Notes under the pieces: generated by a model
What the model was told of the DNA's origin: nothing
The model's database searches: none
The model's input: the letters and a program-made list of their open reading frames with translations, nothing else
Part shown: positions 1 to 12,952 of the stretch, piece after piece
Layout of the letters: each line of letters starts with the position of its first letter
How positions within the stretch are numbered: the stretch's first letter is position 1
Program-made: the position numbers and the translations under genes
Assembly: GCA_038373885.1 (NCBI GenBank)
Contig: JAWZYV010000147.1
Span: 248,001-312,000 of the forward strand
Direction: 5' to 3'
DNA from: Cheiracanthium punctorium
Lineage: Eukaryota > Arthropoda > Arachnida > Araneae > Cheiracanthiidae
DNA length: 64,000 nt

Positions 1-235
1 ACCAGCAGTCGAAATCAACGCTTAAGAACACTGTGATAGAAAACACACACACACAAAAAAAAAATTACACTACCTGCATTCGAACCCAACAAACAGAGGA
101 AAACATCAATTAAAGAACACAGTTAAAGTATAATATTAGACTATGGACATTCCCCCGATTACACCCAACCCCCAGACGGAACAATGGTATACGAAAACAG
201 TTAAAGAATAATATTACAACATGGACACTTCCTGG

Positions 236-425
236 ATTCTAAGTAATTATCATGAATTGCCGATGATTCTTACTGGAGATTTTAATGTTAATTTTCGCTC
301 TCAAGAATCTCAGTCGTTAGTTGAATTTTTAAAATAAAAATTTGATCCAACTATGAATACTTCTATGATAACTTCAATCAACAACGCATTTCGGTACAAC
401 GATAGATGCTGTACTTTCAAGAAAA
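236..425 (+). pseudogene. Retroelement endonuclease (EEP) fragment
   Basis: One frame reads LPMILTGDFNVNFRSQESQS, then a stop, then KFDPTMNTSMITSINNAFRY. This matches the GDFN motif and downstream region of endonuclease/exonuclease/phosphatase domains found in non-LTR retrotransposons and some other arthropod elements. Internal stops and the isolated length show a dead fragment. The family cannot be named. Confidence 0.5.
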
Positions 426-1665
426 TTAGCAAATTTAGAGAGTTAAATTTATGTTTCCCCATTATAATTACCACAAACCTATAATTTCATACATAAAAAA
501 TTATGATGACATCCAAGTACCTATTTCCAATGAATAATATGAATATAACATTTATATAATCTTTGTAAAGTACATGAATAATAAATATAATTAAATTATA
601 ACATATTTATTTTAAGTTAAGGTTAATCATTTCAGTGATTTTGTCGTAAACGTCGAAGAAGTTTTGCTTCAATCGCGCGTAAAGATTACACGAACACATT
701 TTTTTGTACGAAAGTCGTTTACGAATTTAAAAAGTGTAACTTTGTTTCGAACAATTGTTCCAATTTACATTGTCCTACTTATCTCTAATTGATAAAGAAT
801 TAACGTACGTTACCCTCTTTTTTAGGACACCCTTTATAGTTAGGGACTAATTTAAAAGTTTGAAATGTGTTTTTAAGTGTCTAAAGTAATTGTGTATGTA
901 TATCTTATATCATAACAGGAAATTTTCACTTACGCGATGTGTCTTGAGACGCATCTCTCGCGTAAGTCAAGAGTGCTTCCACTGTAAATGTATTATATTA
1001 AAAACATTAATTTTAAAAAAACAAAAAAGGAATCCCACATTCTTTAGAGAAAAGGATCTTTTTAAGATTCCGTCTAATTCAGGACTAATTATGTAAATAA
1101 CACTTTAAAAGTCTCTAAAAGGGGAAAATAAAATGAGTTAAGTTTACACTGCTCAAAACAATTAAAGTATACTGAAAGTTTCGTATAAAACAATGGTATA
1201 ATATTGATTTTGGTGTATATAGGACTTATAGTTTCTTTTAAAGGACAAAAAGTTTTTCTGATACATTACGCCCTATGGAAAGAAATACTTAAAAGTACGC
1301 TAATTCCTATACGGTGCATTCAATCGAGCTCAAATTTGGTATATATATATATATATATTATATATATATATTATAGATTAAAGTCGTACAATCTTTATGT
1401 ATTTTAGTATTTATTGGACTAATAGTTTTTTTACAGGGCTACAAAAAATATTTGTGATAGAGAAATTCTTAAAAGGGACAGATACCGCGAGGGAGGAGAA
1501 GAATGAAATATCGAAAGTCACCATGGTTTGTAAATTTTGATCATCTATTGCCAAGTTTGGCGCCAAAAAATAAGTCCTCAAACTGAACCAAGCTTGGCGA
1601 AATCTTCCAAATTTGGTCAGAAACTGGCGAACGCGACAGTTTATTACAAATTATAAGTACAGTTA

Positions 1666-2810
1666 GAGTAAGCCTGACAAAGATTGTAAAATAGTTAGAA
1701 TAGCCCTAGCAAAAATAGTAAAAGAGTTTTAGTAGACGATTTTAATATGGATTTCAATTCCAAAGAAGTGTTTTATGGAACAGGGAAGACAAATACGATA
1801 CACCTATGGATTATGATACATTTCCCAAACAGTGTTTATAAAGATGAAGTATATACCTGACAAAGTGATATTCTAACTGAATCCAGTTAGAATATGCCTG
1901 ACGAAAATTGTTAAACAGTTCTGGTAGGCGATTTTAATATGAATTTCAATTCCGAAGAAGTGTTTTATGGAACAGGGAAGACAAATACGTTACACTTCTG
2001 GATTATAATACACTTTCAAAACAGTTTTTATAAAGGTGAAGTATAGTTAGATTATGCCTTACGAAGATTGTTAAACTATTTTGGTAGACGATTGTAATAT
2101 AGATTTCAATTCTGAAGAAGTGTTTTGTGGGAAAAGAAATACAAACACGGCACACTCATGGATTATGATGCACATTCCAAACAATATTCATAATGGTAAA
2201 GTACAGTTCGAATATGCTTGACGAAGATTGTAAAACAGTTTTAGTAGGCGATTTTAATATAGCTCTCGATTCCATTGAAGTGTTCGTGGAACAAGGAAGA
2301 AAAATACAGCACACTCATGAATAATGATATGAGCACTAGTCAAAGGCGTACTTAGGAAACGGGTCTTGATTGCAAAGTCATCCCACACCCATCATGGTAG
2401 TTCTGACTTTTAAAAGCAGCTTGACAAGAATATCAGGCATCTACTTAATACCAGAAGAGTATTCCACTAAGACACTAACTGCTTCGCTTCGAGTGTGGTT
2501 TTCCAGAGTGCCTGGACTTGCACCCTCAACTCCGCTCATGGGCATTGTAGTGGGCAGAGCGAAATTATACCCATACAACCTAAACAGTTTGTATTTTTAT
2601 AAAAATACTATTTTGAAATTCTGGTGTTTTAAAACGAAAACACAAAACAGTTTTAGTAGACGATTTCAACATAGATTTCGATTCCAAAGAAGTGTTAAAT
2701 GGAGCAAGGAAGAAAAAACGGCACATTCATGAATAATGATAGTTTCCAACTTCATGGAATAAGGAAGAAAAATAGCGACGGGGTATGGATTATGATGCGC
2801 TTTTAATACA
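1666..2810 (+). repeat. Array of ~160-bp units bearing a VGDFN-like motif
   Basis: Related units start near 1666, 1892, 2057 and 2218, with a fifth partial unit at ~2641 after an unrelated ~285-bp interruption. Each holds TTTTAGTAGRCGATTTTAAT, readable as VLVGDFN, then an AT-rich stretch ending in GGAACAGGGAAGACAAATAC. Units differ by point changes. The motif resembles the endonuclease GDFN core, so the array seems to be amplified retroelement coding sequence that has since decayed. Confidence 0.6.
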
Positions 2811-3723
2811 TATAGCACTTTAGTGGGTATTTAAAATATGAAAGTGTTTCAGACTTTTATTTTTTTTAAATAGGAGTGAAATTTTTGAGTGTGTTCATGC
2901 CCCTTGATGTAAGTATATGCTTTGCTGTTAGCTGAATTCCCATCAAGCCCACAGAGTCGGCACCTACGTGCTAATGTTTCGTTCTTTATTAGTTTTACAT
3001 GTAAGGTGCCCTTTAATGATTGGGGAAAACTTTGCGAGGAGGTAAGGCACATAATAAGGATACAAAATCACATCGGAATGTACTGTCAGGAACGTCGTTT
3101 TCGTGTAGATGTTAATAATCACTTTGGAGTGCTGAAGTAATAGTAAACTTCCAACCATTGCTCTTTAAAAAAATAATGTATCTTTCTCATACAGAGAAAG
3201 AATATTCCGAGATTTAACTTACTTTAGCGCCGTTATACGTGGACTGTCGAACTATTTCGATGCAAACTTTCGCAACAGTAAGTATGGAAATGATCGCACT
3301 GTAATATTCGTTTTCTCTGCTTGGCTTGGTCCAGAACGATGGCTGTAATTTGGCGGCGGTCTTTAGTTCCGTTGTGAGTTGACGTTACATATAGTTTATT
3401 TATCAGATTAAGTAGCATTATGTTTATGTTTACAGAGCTATTGTTTGTTTATTAAATACGCTGCAAAGGAAAATGCGTGCGGTAGTCACGTTCATGTTTC
3501 TTCCCCTGCATTTCTAAGAATGAAGTCCATAATATAAAGTGTGGAATAATTTTTTTTTTACTTTTTCCTTCCTCGAAATGTCACCAAAAGTCAAATATCA
3601 CCAAAAGTTAAACAAGTAAGCGTGGTAACTTTTGCAAGGTTGTGGCAATTTCAATGGCCCGCTATGCGTGGTACAAACGTCTATGAGAAATTCCGTGCTC
3701 AAAGAATTATCTTCAGCGAGCAG

Positions 3724-3915
3724 CAGTGGCGGATTAATGCATGTTTGTCGGGGGGGGGGGGAGAGCGGGCAGTTGGTTTGTCGGTGGGGGCGGTTAGTTA
3801 GGAGATTGACATATACATCCATTTTATGGAAGTAAAATGGGATCTTTTACATTAATTTCTTTTTTCTAGGGGAGGGGGGCGGTCGCCCCCTCCGCCCCCC
3901 TTTAATCCGCCCTTG
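3724..3915. mobile_element. hAT-type MITE with G/C runs
   Basis: The ends CAGTGGCGGATTAA and TTAATCCGCCCTTG are inverted. Imperfect 8-bp duplications GCGAGCAG and GAGAGCAT flank the element. It has no coding capacity. Confidence 0.65.
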
Positions 3916-4060
3916 GAGAGCATTAAGTTAGCGCTCTGAATATTCCTTCGCTCCTCCATTTCACAGAACGTGAATTCACGTTGTCTAACACGTGACTAAA
4001 ATTGATAGTTTAAAAATTCTATTCTATTTCACTGATGAAATTTCTTGAGATAGGCCCATT

Positions 4061-4992
4061 CCCAGACATCACAGCAAATTTGCATCAAACTTGCAGTAAG
4101 CTTGATTTATCAAGTCAATAAACTTGAATTAAGCTTGAAAATTTCAAGCGTGTAAGCTTAATCCAAGCTTGAATCAAGTGTCCAAGTTTACACTTGCCCA
4201 ACTTGCATTAAGCTTGACATAGCAAGCTTAATTTCAAGCTTAAAAAAAATTCCTAAATACACGGGGCGCCCGTCGGCGAACTCGCCCCACATACTTTATT
4301 TTTCCACGAATTTTCCCCTCTACGCTGAAATTTCAAGTTATTTTAATTTGTTTCCATCAAGCGTCCGCGATCGATCTCGGGACCTAAGGTTTGGGAAGCC
4401 AGCGTCCTAACCATTCAGCCAATCTGACTCGCGCTGATAGGACTAAAGTTTGAAGTGACTGTTATGGTTGTCACGCCGTTTTCTGGCGAGATCGATCAGT
4501 GGCCGATGCCGATCTGTTTCTTTTATTTTTCCATGGGATGTATCAAAATTAAAATAATGTTATGTGTGATTTATAGACTCTACTAATAGGGAAATAAGCA
4601 TAATATAAACTTAAAAGCAGCACACGTTTTAAAACTTTCAATATCGCGACACTAATGTTGGGCAATATTGGCCAAAATCGAGACAAACGACTGATTTTGA
4701 AATCAATTTCGTAGTATAATTGTATTTTATTTTGAAGAATTTCAATATTTAGAAATATAGAATCTTTTTTTTAATTCTATGGTCAAGTACATTTATGACT
4801 GACGATAAATTATTTTTTATGTGGATATAGCTTTCCAAATCAAGCAGTAATCAAGTTGTATTCAAGCTTGACAGTTCAAATGACTTCTCCAAGCTTGCTC
4901 CACGCTTAAAATGAATTGAACTGTCAAGCTTGTATTAATACGTCAAATTCAAAGAAATGTGAAGCTTGATTTATGCTTATGTGCTGTCTGGG
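4061..4992. mobile_element. Inverted-repeat element rich in AAGCTT palindromes
   Basis: The ends CCCAGACATCACA and (reverse complement) CCCAGACAGCACA are inverted. The first ~190 bp and last ~150 bp are packed with copies of CAAGCTTGA-like palindromes in varied spacing. The centre carries a tRNA-like head and unrelated AT-rich sequence. No transposase is present, so it is non-autonomous; the superfamily is unknown to me and no clear target duplication is seen. Confidence 0.6.
4373..4437 (-). repeat. tRNA-derived SINE head
   Basis: On the minus strand a box A-like TGGCTGAATGGTTAGGACGC is followed by a box B-like GGTCCCGAGATCGA at tRNA spacing. The acceptor stem does not close, so this is a SINE or tRNA relic, nested in the AAGCTT-rich element. 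Confidence 0.45.
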
Positions 4993-7100
4993 TTGTTTAT
5001 GAAACTTGTACTTGGATCAGAAATTAGACTAACACGCCAACACTTTTCCCGAAATAATTATATTAACGGGTAAGTAAAAAAGAAATTTTTGATCTCATAT
5101 ATTGCTATGTGATTATGATTTATCATTATGTTCCCTTAAAGTTTTCCCCAATCACAATAGAATGCCCAGTATAGCTCATTTTAATGTTATTCCACAAAAG
5201 TCGAAGTCGACCTCGACATTCTGTATTAAAATCGCGGTGGATATTTTCGCATATAAAACTGAAAAACACACGTCTGCTGAAAAAAAAAATTCCGCTTTAA
5301 TATTATTACATGTCTGTTTCATATCAATAAATTTTCCTCCTACAAACGTTTTTCGTTATTTTCACGCAATTTCAGTGTAACGCCTTTACCGGCGACGCAC
5401 ACCTTATACACTCTGAGGCCGATAATTTTGTTATTTACTACTTACTCTTTTACGGGACAGATACACGAATCGTTCTGGCCTAGTGATCTGCGAATAATTT
5501 GGAAATGAATCCATGCCCTGTTTCAGTGGCCAGAGGTTTCTCCGCTAGCCAATAGTCTTCCTTATTCGTGAGCAGAATTCCAGGGGAAAGAGAAAGAGAG
5601 GTATCTGCATAATCAATCCATTTCGGCGGTCAGTCACTTGCGATGAAACACCGCTTATTATTTAGGCTTGCTGGATGGAATCCGTTAGCTTTGTGTGATC
5701 CTGGCGTAAGATAAGGACAAGCAGAGTTTCATTAACTCACGTTATCGTCTGCGAATAAATAGTAGCGATTTTGTTTTCGAGTGTGTTTTTGTTTGGAAGA
5801 AGCGATATGCTCTCTAGTGTGGATGTCATCGATGTTTGCCAAAGGTTGCGTTTTTGGGTAAAATGCGGTGCCCTTTCTTTAGAATGTAAGGGGCTAGAAA
5901 TAATACAACTAACTAGGGATGGGTGCGAGACAACTTTTTGCCAGACGAGACAAACATTTTTAACATTACAATATAGGGGTTTTACGAGACGAGACAAAGT
6001 TGCCAGACGCGGGACACTTATTTTTTGTCTCGAGTACGTCCCTAAATAAAACATCTAGCCTGAACCTTTCAAACTTTGATCCACTTTAAATCACTTTAAT
6101 AGACGTTTATTTTTAAAGGGTTTTTTTTTTTTTACAATGACCTTTGTTGATAAATTAAAAAATTGAAATTAGGTGCTGGTCTCGTGAACGTAAAATAACT
6201 TTTTGTTAAGTAAAATTTTACAAATTTTCTGGACAGTATTATTGACATTCGATTTTTTTTCTTAATTTAAAAAAAAATTCCTTTTTGTTTACGGTTATTG
6301 GTACAGTTAAGTTATTGGTATAGATTTCTTCGTGTAAAAAGGAAATTGCAAATTATATTAAAGAATTGCATTTTTGTGGATTTAAAAAAAAGATTTGAAT
6401 TCCTATAAACTCACCAGAATATTTTTAAAAGTTAAGTTAAAAGGAAATTTGTGAAAGTTGATAACAGACGAACGAACAAAATCAAAGTAAAGTACCCTGA
6501 CTACGACCCTTCGGACGCTAATAACAGCAAGAGGCCCAAAGCCACACTCTATACTTTTGCCCCTCGTTGAACAACTTCACGAATTCTATGTAACTTCCAT
6601 GACTGATCTCGACTGATCCGGGCCTACGCCCCCCCCCCCACCTCAAGATAAAGAACCACATGATTTCTACTTCTCATCACTGGAGATAAAGCTTTTATGC
6701 TACGGCTCTCCATGAAAACCAAAACTTCAGTCAGTCAGTCAACAGACTAACGTTAGAGGTATTACTTCGCTGTACTTTCGTAGTAGGTAGTATTTAACGG
6801 CTAGAGCTTGGCCAACCGAAGTATTTTGTAAATATGAGATGAGAGCTCAAAAAACACTTGCAAACAAGCATGTTAAAGTAGCGCAAGCACTCAGACGAGT
6901 AAACGCCAATGAATAATTTATCTTTTCCTCAGCTTGAAAACATTTTTAGCCACTTTTTCTCCGGCAGAGTTGGTAACACTGGTTGTTGGTAATGTTTTCA
7001 TTTTATCACCGCTGCTTTAATGTCGTTGTGACAACTATATACGATGTAAATCATTTTAAATCTCTCGAAAGTATGTTGGTTAGATTATGATTCTGAGCTG

Positions 7101-7576
7101 GGCCTGATTTACGGCGGGGCACTGGACCCCAAAATGAAAAAATACGCAGTAATTTTTTGTACATCTAACATTTCGCTCATATTTTCTGACATACTGTAAA
7201 ACTGTCTTTTTTGCAGGAAACGCGTTTTCGTACTGAAAATTTCAGTACCTTCTCAGCCTAAAATTGTGAACCTTTAGACTGAGGATGTACTGAAATTTTC
7301 AGTACGAAAACGCGTTTTCTGAAAAAAAGGTATCATTTTATGAGTGTTTATTTACAAAGTTTTCTATGTTTTATGTTTGTAGTTAGTTTAGAGGAATTCT
7401 AAAATTTAAAAAAAATTTCTTTCATTAGATTCACAAAATGCTTTGCTTATGTATACCTGTCATATGTAAACTCATAGCAGCCTATAAAATAAAATCACTC
7501 TTGTATTCGAGGAAGGTAAGATGTATGGGGGACCCCCATATGAAGTTTTGGCCCGGGGGTATAAATCGGGCCCTGG
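7101..7576. repeat. Dispersed GGGCC-ended repeat, copy 1
   Basis: It begins GGGCCTGATTTACGGC and ends ATAAATCGGGCCCTGG, giving short inverted ends. It shares most of its length with 10768-11196. The two are ~95% alike outside two indels. A 76-bp insertion at 7230-7305 is specific to this copy. Confidence 0.65.
7230..7305. mobile_element. 76-bp palindrome-ended insertion
   Basis: Absent from the paralogous copy at ~10.93 kb. Its ends GTACTGAAAATTTCAGTAC and GTACTGAAATTTTCAGTAC are each near-palindromic and inverted to each other. It is flanked by direct copies of GAAACGCGTTTTC, found once in the empty site. Confidence 0.6.
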
Positions 7577-8097
7577 CCATCTTGATCTAGGAGGGATTGG
7601 CTTAGTCCAGTTACCTCATATTACTACGTCTAATCGACAGCATTGATAACGTAGAAAACGTGTTCCTGATTGTCGTAATTTTTTAGAGCATCTGGGGAAT
7701 AAATATTCTATTTTTGGATTAAACATATTTTTAAGAGTTTTTTTCTCTTTATTTTAGGAATTTTTCACAAAAATTCTGGGTTTCTTTTCCGAAAGTTCTT
7801 TTAACTTTTAAAACCCAAATGTGCAGTTGCTATGTTAGAGAAACATTCTTCCACACTACGGGTGCAGATTCGATTTTCTGTCATGAGGTTGGGTATCATT
7901 TCGTCCATAAAATCATAGGAGGAAACACTGGTCCTTCTATTAGATTCCTCTATAATAAAATGACTAGTACTTCGGACCTAATGGTGGTCAATGTCTATAA
8001 ATAGCTAATGCCCACTACTGAAAAATAAATAAATGAAACCCTCCCGGTAATACTTCAGTAGTTTATGTTTGTGTAGTTACTGCAACGTTACTCTTGG

Positions 8098-8306
8098 GCG
8101 ATCTGCCTAGGATGGTGAATGCCTTGGTCGGAAGAATTTCTGAGGGTTTCTAACACGTATTCACGTTACATCTAAAGAAAACCGACCAAAACTCGTAGTA
8201 GACCGTTAGATTGACAGCTGCGTGCTGGGACATGAACCCGGGAGCTCCACTCTTCAGCCGTCTACCATTTTGAGTGACTTATCCACTCGGCCACGGTGGG
8301 GCTAAT
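8098..8306 (-). repeat. tRNA-derived SINE
   Basis: The minus strand reads CCACCGTGGCCGAGTGGATA (box A type of Ser/Leu tRNAs), then GGAGCTCCCGGGTTCATGTC (box B) and CCAGC. The tRNA fold is incomplete. The rest, towards 8098, is a non-tRNA body. Confidence 0.55.
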
Positions 8307-10767
8307 ATTTTAATAAAGAAATTTAGAGAAGCACTATCAAGATCATCTGATGAGAGATTGGTTCGTACTACGGAGTTAGAGTTGAAGAGGTTTCAGTACT
8401 CTAGGATTGAATAACTTAAGTCGTTCAAATTGGTGGCGAAACACGTGCCTCGTTAACTGCTAAAGCCTACAAATTAAGCCTGGTTTAATATTGACACAAT
8501 ACCCAGTTAATGCTTTTAGTTTTAAGTTCGAAAGTTTTAACTTTTCGAAGTTGGAAATTAAGTAAGTGGTTGCCTTAGAAACAGCAGGGGAAAGAAATAT
8601 ATTCGACTGGTAAGTATAAGTTGTCGAAGGAAACTGGCTTTGAGTTATTTGAGATTTTAATTTTTTATTTATGAAATATTCTATTTTCAGTTGCACAAAC
8701 CTAATGTAAAACTGGTTTCAATTGCTGTTTTGAGTATTTACGATGCGTTACTTTGAGATTGCATCGAAAAAAAAATTTAGTTAATTACCTTCAATGAATT
8801 TATTTATTGTAGGATTCAAAGTCAGAGGAACTATTACCGCCGTAATTTACATAGGCAGTCAGCACGGGAAATATTTTACACATCCCTAGCAGCGCCGTAG
8901 ATCACTAATGTTACCATGTTTGAGGAGGAGTTTGAACTGAAATCTCAGCAAGCAGCTACGGGGAGTGGTTCCTGCTATAGTCTTAATTCCGTGTTTGTAC
9001 CAAACAAAGAAAAAGTTCTGTAAGATAGTGCGTTTAACACACGTTCCCTCCTTTAAGAGGTATAAGGTTACATGTAATCTATTTTCTTGTTATTTATTTT
9101 TTTCCCCGTGATATTTAGTATGATAGAAATTACTGGCAATTGTCATAAATGGAGGAACATAATGATTTAAATGGGTAACTTGAAACACCATAATGCATTA
9201 TTGAAATTCAACAGTTATTGACCTTTTTGAATAATTGGTAAGATTAACATTTCAAAAGGCTCTGATTTCATGTTATGCAGATGCTGTGATGGATTTGTTA
9301 CTGCGATGTACGACTTTATTTTTTAACAGTGTGGTCAGAATGCGTGATAAAATGAATCTTGGACCGAGCAATGCTCATTACTCTGTGAGAAAACCTTACT
9401 CCAGCATAGCTTTACAAGTATTTCCTTGATATACATGCCACCGCATACGCAAGTAGCTGGTTTAAGTAGGAGAGAAACTAATTGGAATTCCTTGACAGAA
9501 AAATTAATTTTTAGTAAATTATTTTACTATTTAATAATTGTGGTGGTTTAAATTTTTTAGACCGATAATGTACTTTCTATAAAATTTATACTAAAATCCT
9601 GAATGTTTCTTCCGGTTTGACATCCTCCGTCATGATCTGTGGGCGGAATTGCGCAAGGCAAAAGACCTATGATTTTGTGAATAATGTCGTTAAAAGGATT
9701 TAATTAGTGTATCAGTGGAATATTGCATAAGCTGTTGTACTTCCATGGACCAAAAAGCAGTTCGGCTAAGCACTTGTCCTAATCTGATAGCTTTCTGAAA
9801 AGCATACATACAGTGAACTATTCGGTTGCCTTGTTCAGAAAAAAAAAAAAAAAAAAAAAATGATTTTTTCTTCGTACGGATCACTAACTTTTTAAATTTG
9901 GCACATAAGTATTGTTTTTTTGGAAAGTGTTTCATAATCCACGCATTTTGGATGATTTATCTTTCGTCGTCTTTTATTTTTTTAAAAGCTTTACGTGATT
10001 ATTGTTTTTTTTTTTTTTTTTTTTTAATATTTCATACTACAGGATTTCTTCAATCTGGACATTTCTGTCGTCCGGAATCTCTAAAGCCCGACGATTTCGG
10101 AATTGAGACATTCTACTATTCTTATTCTTCTTACCTTTCTGTGTGGCACATATTATACTTTATTTAGGATGGTTAAAAAAAGAACCTGGTTATCAATGAT
10201 ACCCATAAATTAGAAGTTTCAAAATACAAGTGCACTGTGCTGTTTTAGTAGATTTAAAAGGTAGACACATTTTCCATAAATTCACATATTGCATGTTGTA
10301 TTTCACCAAGTAAATGATTGAAAATAGAATACTGACATCTGCTTTTGTGTGTTCAATGCGGGAAAGGGATGAATAAAGGCCAGGGTCAACTCACGTCCGA
10401 GAACGCCAGAATGGGAACTCAATCTATTTTTCGGAATCTTAAAGAAGAATTGGGGAGATATGTGCCCCCTTTGTGTGGTGGGCGTGCTTTTGTGGTTTCA
10501 CGCGTTATCCTTTGTCAGAGAATCCCGACTGCTCATTAAAAGCCAATAAATTCTACGCCCCTGCACTGTATACCCCTTTTACAATGCCTTGACCATTTAA
10601 AAAAAAAAAAAAACCGCTGTGTCCGCAGTCGGACGTGAGTGCTCCCTGGCCTAAAAACATGCAGTCCTCAAGAACTGCATAAGCAGTTGAAAGGCTAGAG
10701 AAAGACTCGAGTGAAAACACCGAGCAACGCGGCAGTCCAATAACGAGGGCAGGAGACCCAACGTAAA

Positions 10768-11196
10768 GGGCCTAATTTACGGCGAGGCATTCGGGGCACT
10801 GGTCCGGAGCCCCACTCTAGGGGGGCTCCAAAATGAAAAAAATACGCAGTAATTTTTTGTACATCTAACATTTCGCTCATATTTTCTGACATAATGTTAA
10901 ACTGTCTTTTTTTCAGGAAACGCGTTTTCTGAAAAAAAGGTATCATTTTATGAGTGTTTATTTACAACGTTCATTGTTTTATGTTTGGAGTTAGTTTAGT
11001 GGAATTCTAAAATTAAAAAAAAATTTCTTTCATTAGATTCACAAAATCCTTTGTTTATGTATACCTGTCAAAGGTATGTAAACTCATAGTAGCCTATAAA
11101 ATAAAATCACTCTCGTATTCGAGGAAGGTAAGATGTATGGGGGGCCACCCATATGAAGTTTTGGCCCGGGGCCCCCAGGGGTATAAATCGGGCCCT
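10768..11196. repeat. Dispersed GGGCC-ended repeat, copy 2
   Basis: Same family as 7101-7576, with the uninterrupted form of the insertion site (GGAAACGCGTTTTCTG). It retains longer GC-rich ends (GGGGCACTGGTCCGGAGCCC). No coding capacity. Confidence 0.65.
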
Positions 11197-11349
11197 GATT
11201 CTGAGTAAAGTACCATGTAAGAGTGATAAAAATCTTCGGTATGTCTAAATAAATCTCCTTATTTATCTCGAATGAGACCTAAATGGTCGGTTGCATGGGT
11301 GCCCAAATCTATGGGCAGGAACGTGCCCCCCTACACCCCTAGCTGCCAG

Positions 11350-11521
11350 CAGTGACGTAGCTAGAGTTTTCAGAGCCCGAGGACAACTGAAATTTTTACC
11401 CCCCCCCCTCCTATTTGTCAAAATATAATGGGGAATTTTTTTTATGTACAATTTGGCGCCCCTCGGATGCTGCGCCCGTGGAGGGATGCCTCTGCTTGCC
11501 CCCCCTCTAGCTACACCACTG
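11350..11521. mobile_element. hAT-type MITE
   Basis: The ends CAGTGACGTAGCTAGA and TCTAGCTACACCACTG are inverted. 8-bp flanks GCTGCCAG and GCTCCCAG match at 7 of 8. It is non-coding. Confidence 0.7.
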
Positions 11522-12887
11522 GCTCCCAGAAAAAAATGTATATTATCGTAATGGTATAACTGAGAAATGGTTCAACAAAAAAATATAAACTTCCTGGGCA
11601 AGACCTCTAATGCCCCCCCCCATACAAGCATCCTGCCATGATTGCATGTTTAAGCTTAAAAATTTTTCTGATAAATGATTTTTATAAATGATCGCAAAAG
11701 AAACTCTCCTACAATACTTCGGAACCTACCCAAAAGAAAATTCTGCGAGAGTCCCTGTTTGTTATTATTGTTTAGCACAGTAAAATTGAACAGGGAAAAA
11801 AAAAAAAAAAAAAAAAAAGCTCATTCTTTAAGCAATTTCCAGCAGAAAGACTACTGCGTTTGTGGCAAGAAAGATCAATCATGAATAAAACACACGTTTT
11901 GTAAAATTTTTCAACCCAAATGTCTTGTGTGGATGGTATGGATCTTATTAATCTGTGTGGAAATATATGTGGAATTCGTAACGTAGAATAGGAAATGGAT
12001 ACCTATTCATTGGGAATATCTTTAATTGAAATAAAAGTATAGAGAGAATCGCTTAGTTCCCCCATGGAATTAAGGAATCGGGGTGTGTCACTAACAGGAA
12101 TGAAATTTGGAAACGGCAAAATTCCATTTGCTGAATTTTGCATAAAACGTCGCCTAAAAGGTAAGCGTTTGGAGAGCGTGAACATTACCTAAATAACTTA
12201 CTGCCAGAAAAAATGTTTATTTGACTGTCGGTATTTTAAAACAGTTGACAGTTTTTTAATCGTAAAGGAATGTGATATTTTTTTTTTTACATGGTTGTGT
12301 TTCAAGACTTTTTTTTTTTTTTACTTAGTATGGCTGATCTAAAAGCTTTCCCAAAATTTAAATTTCATCATTGTTTATCTTCAAGAAATCCTTTTATAAA
12401 AGGAAGCAATAGTTAAAGGAAATACTTTCTTCCGAAGAAGAGTCAGAATGAAATATTTATCTGTACTAGTCTATTTTGTAATTAACTGTTGGTTTATTGA
12501 TTGTAACACACTTACGTTAGATGTTTACATGTAAAAAACTTTCTCTTTTTTTGTTTTTATTTTTTTTAAGTTAAAGATTTTTATGGGTTATAAAATAATA
12601 AAAAATTTTTGTTAATAAAGTTTAATTTTTATTTTTACAAGATTGGAATGACATTAAAATATAAAAATATATAGACGTATATCTGTCCTTTCTCCCTCAC
12701 TCGTCATGATAGAGTCAATATAAAAAAAATTGCAGAATACATTTTTAGCGTGTATTTAAAAATTTAATTAAACTTAATATTTAAACTTTAATTTTCATTG
12801 ATTAGTAAACTATTGCATTTAATTAAGCTCATACACATTTCACATTATGAATGACACAATTATTATTATTTTAGCACTAGAGTGCTA

Positions 12888-12952
12888 TTAAAATTGAGCA
12901 GGTTTTTATCATCGACATAACTTGTCGATGCTAAAAACCTGCTCGATTTTAA
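12888..12952. repeat. 65-nt hairpin
   Basis: Two 30-nt arms (12888-12917, 12923-12952) pair with two mismatches around a 5-nt loop. The motif ACCTGCTCGA then recurs at 12956 with a second small hairpin. Confidence 0.6.

Noticed and set aside
1341..1376. CRISPR-like spaced repeats
   Set aside because: It is a simple TA microsatellite in eukaryotic DNA; no CRISPR array is present in the window.
5737..6054. Opposed open frames of 105 and 92 codons
   Set aside because: They arise from internally repetitive sequence (CGAGACGAGACAAA-like motifs) and lack protein-like composition.
10345..10539. 64-codon open frame with a CVQCGKG start
   Set aside because: No zinc-finger spacing follows and no gene context supports it.
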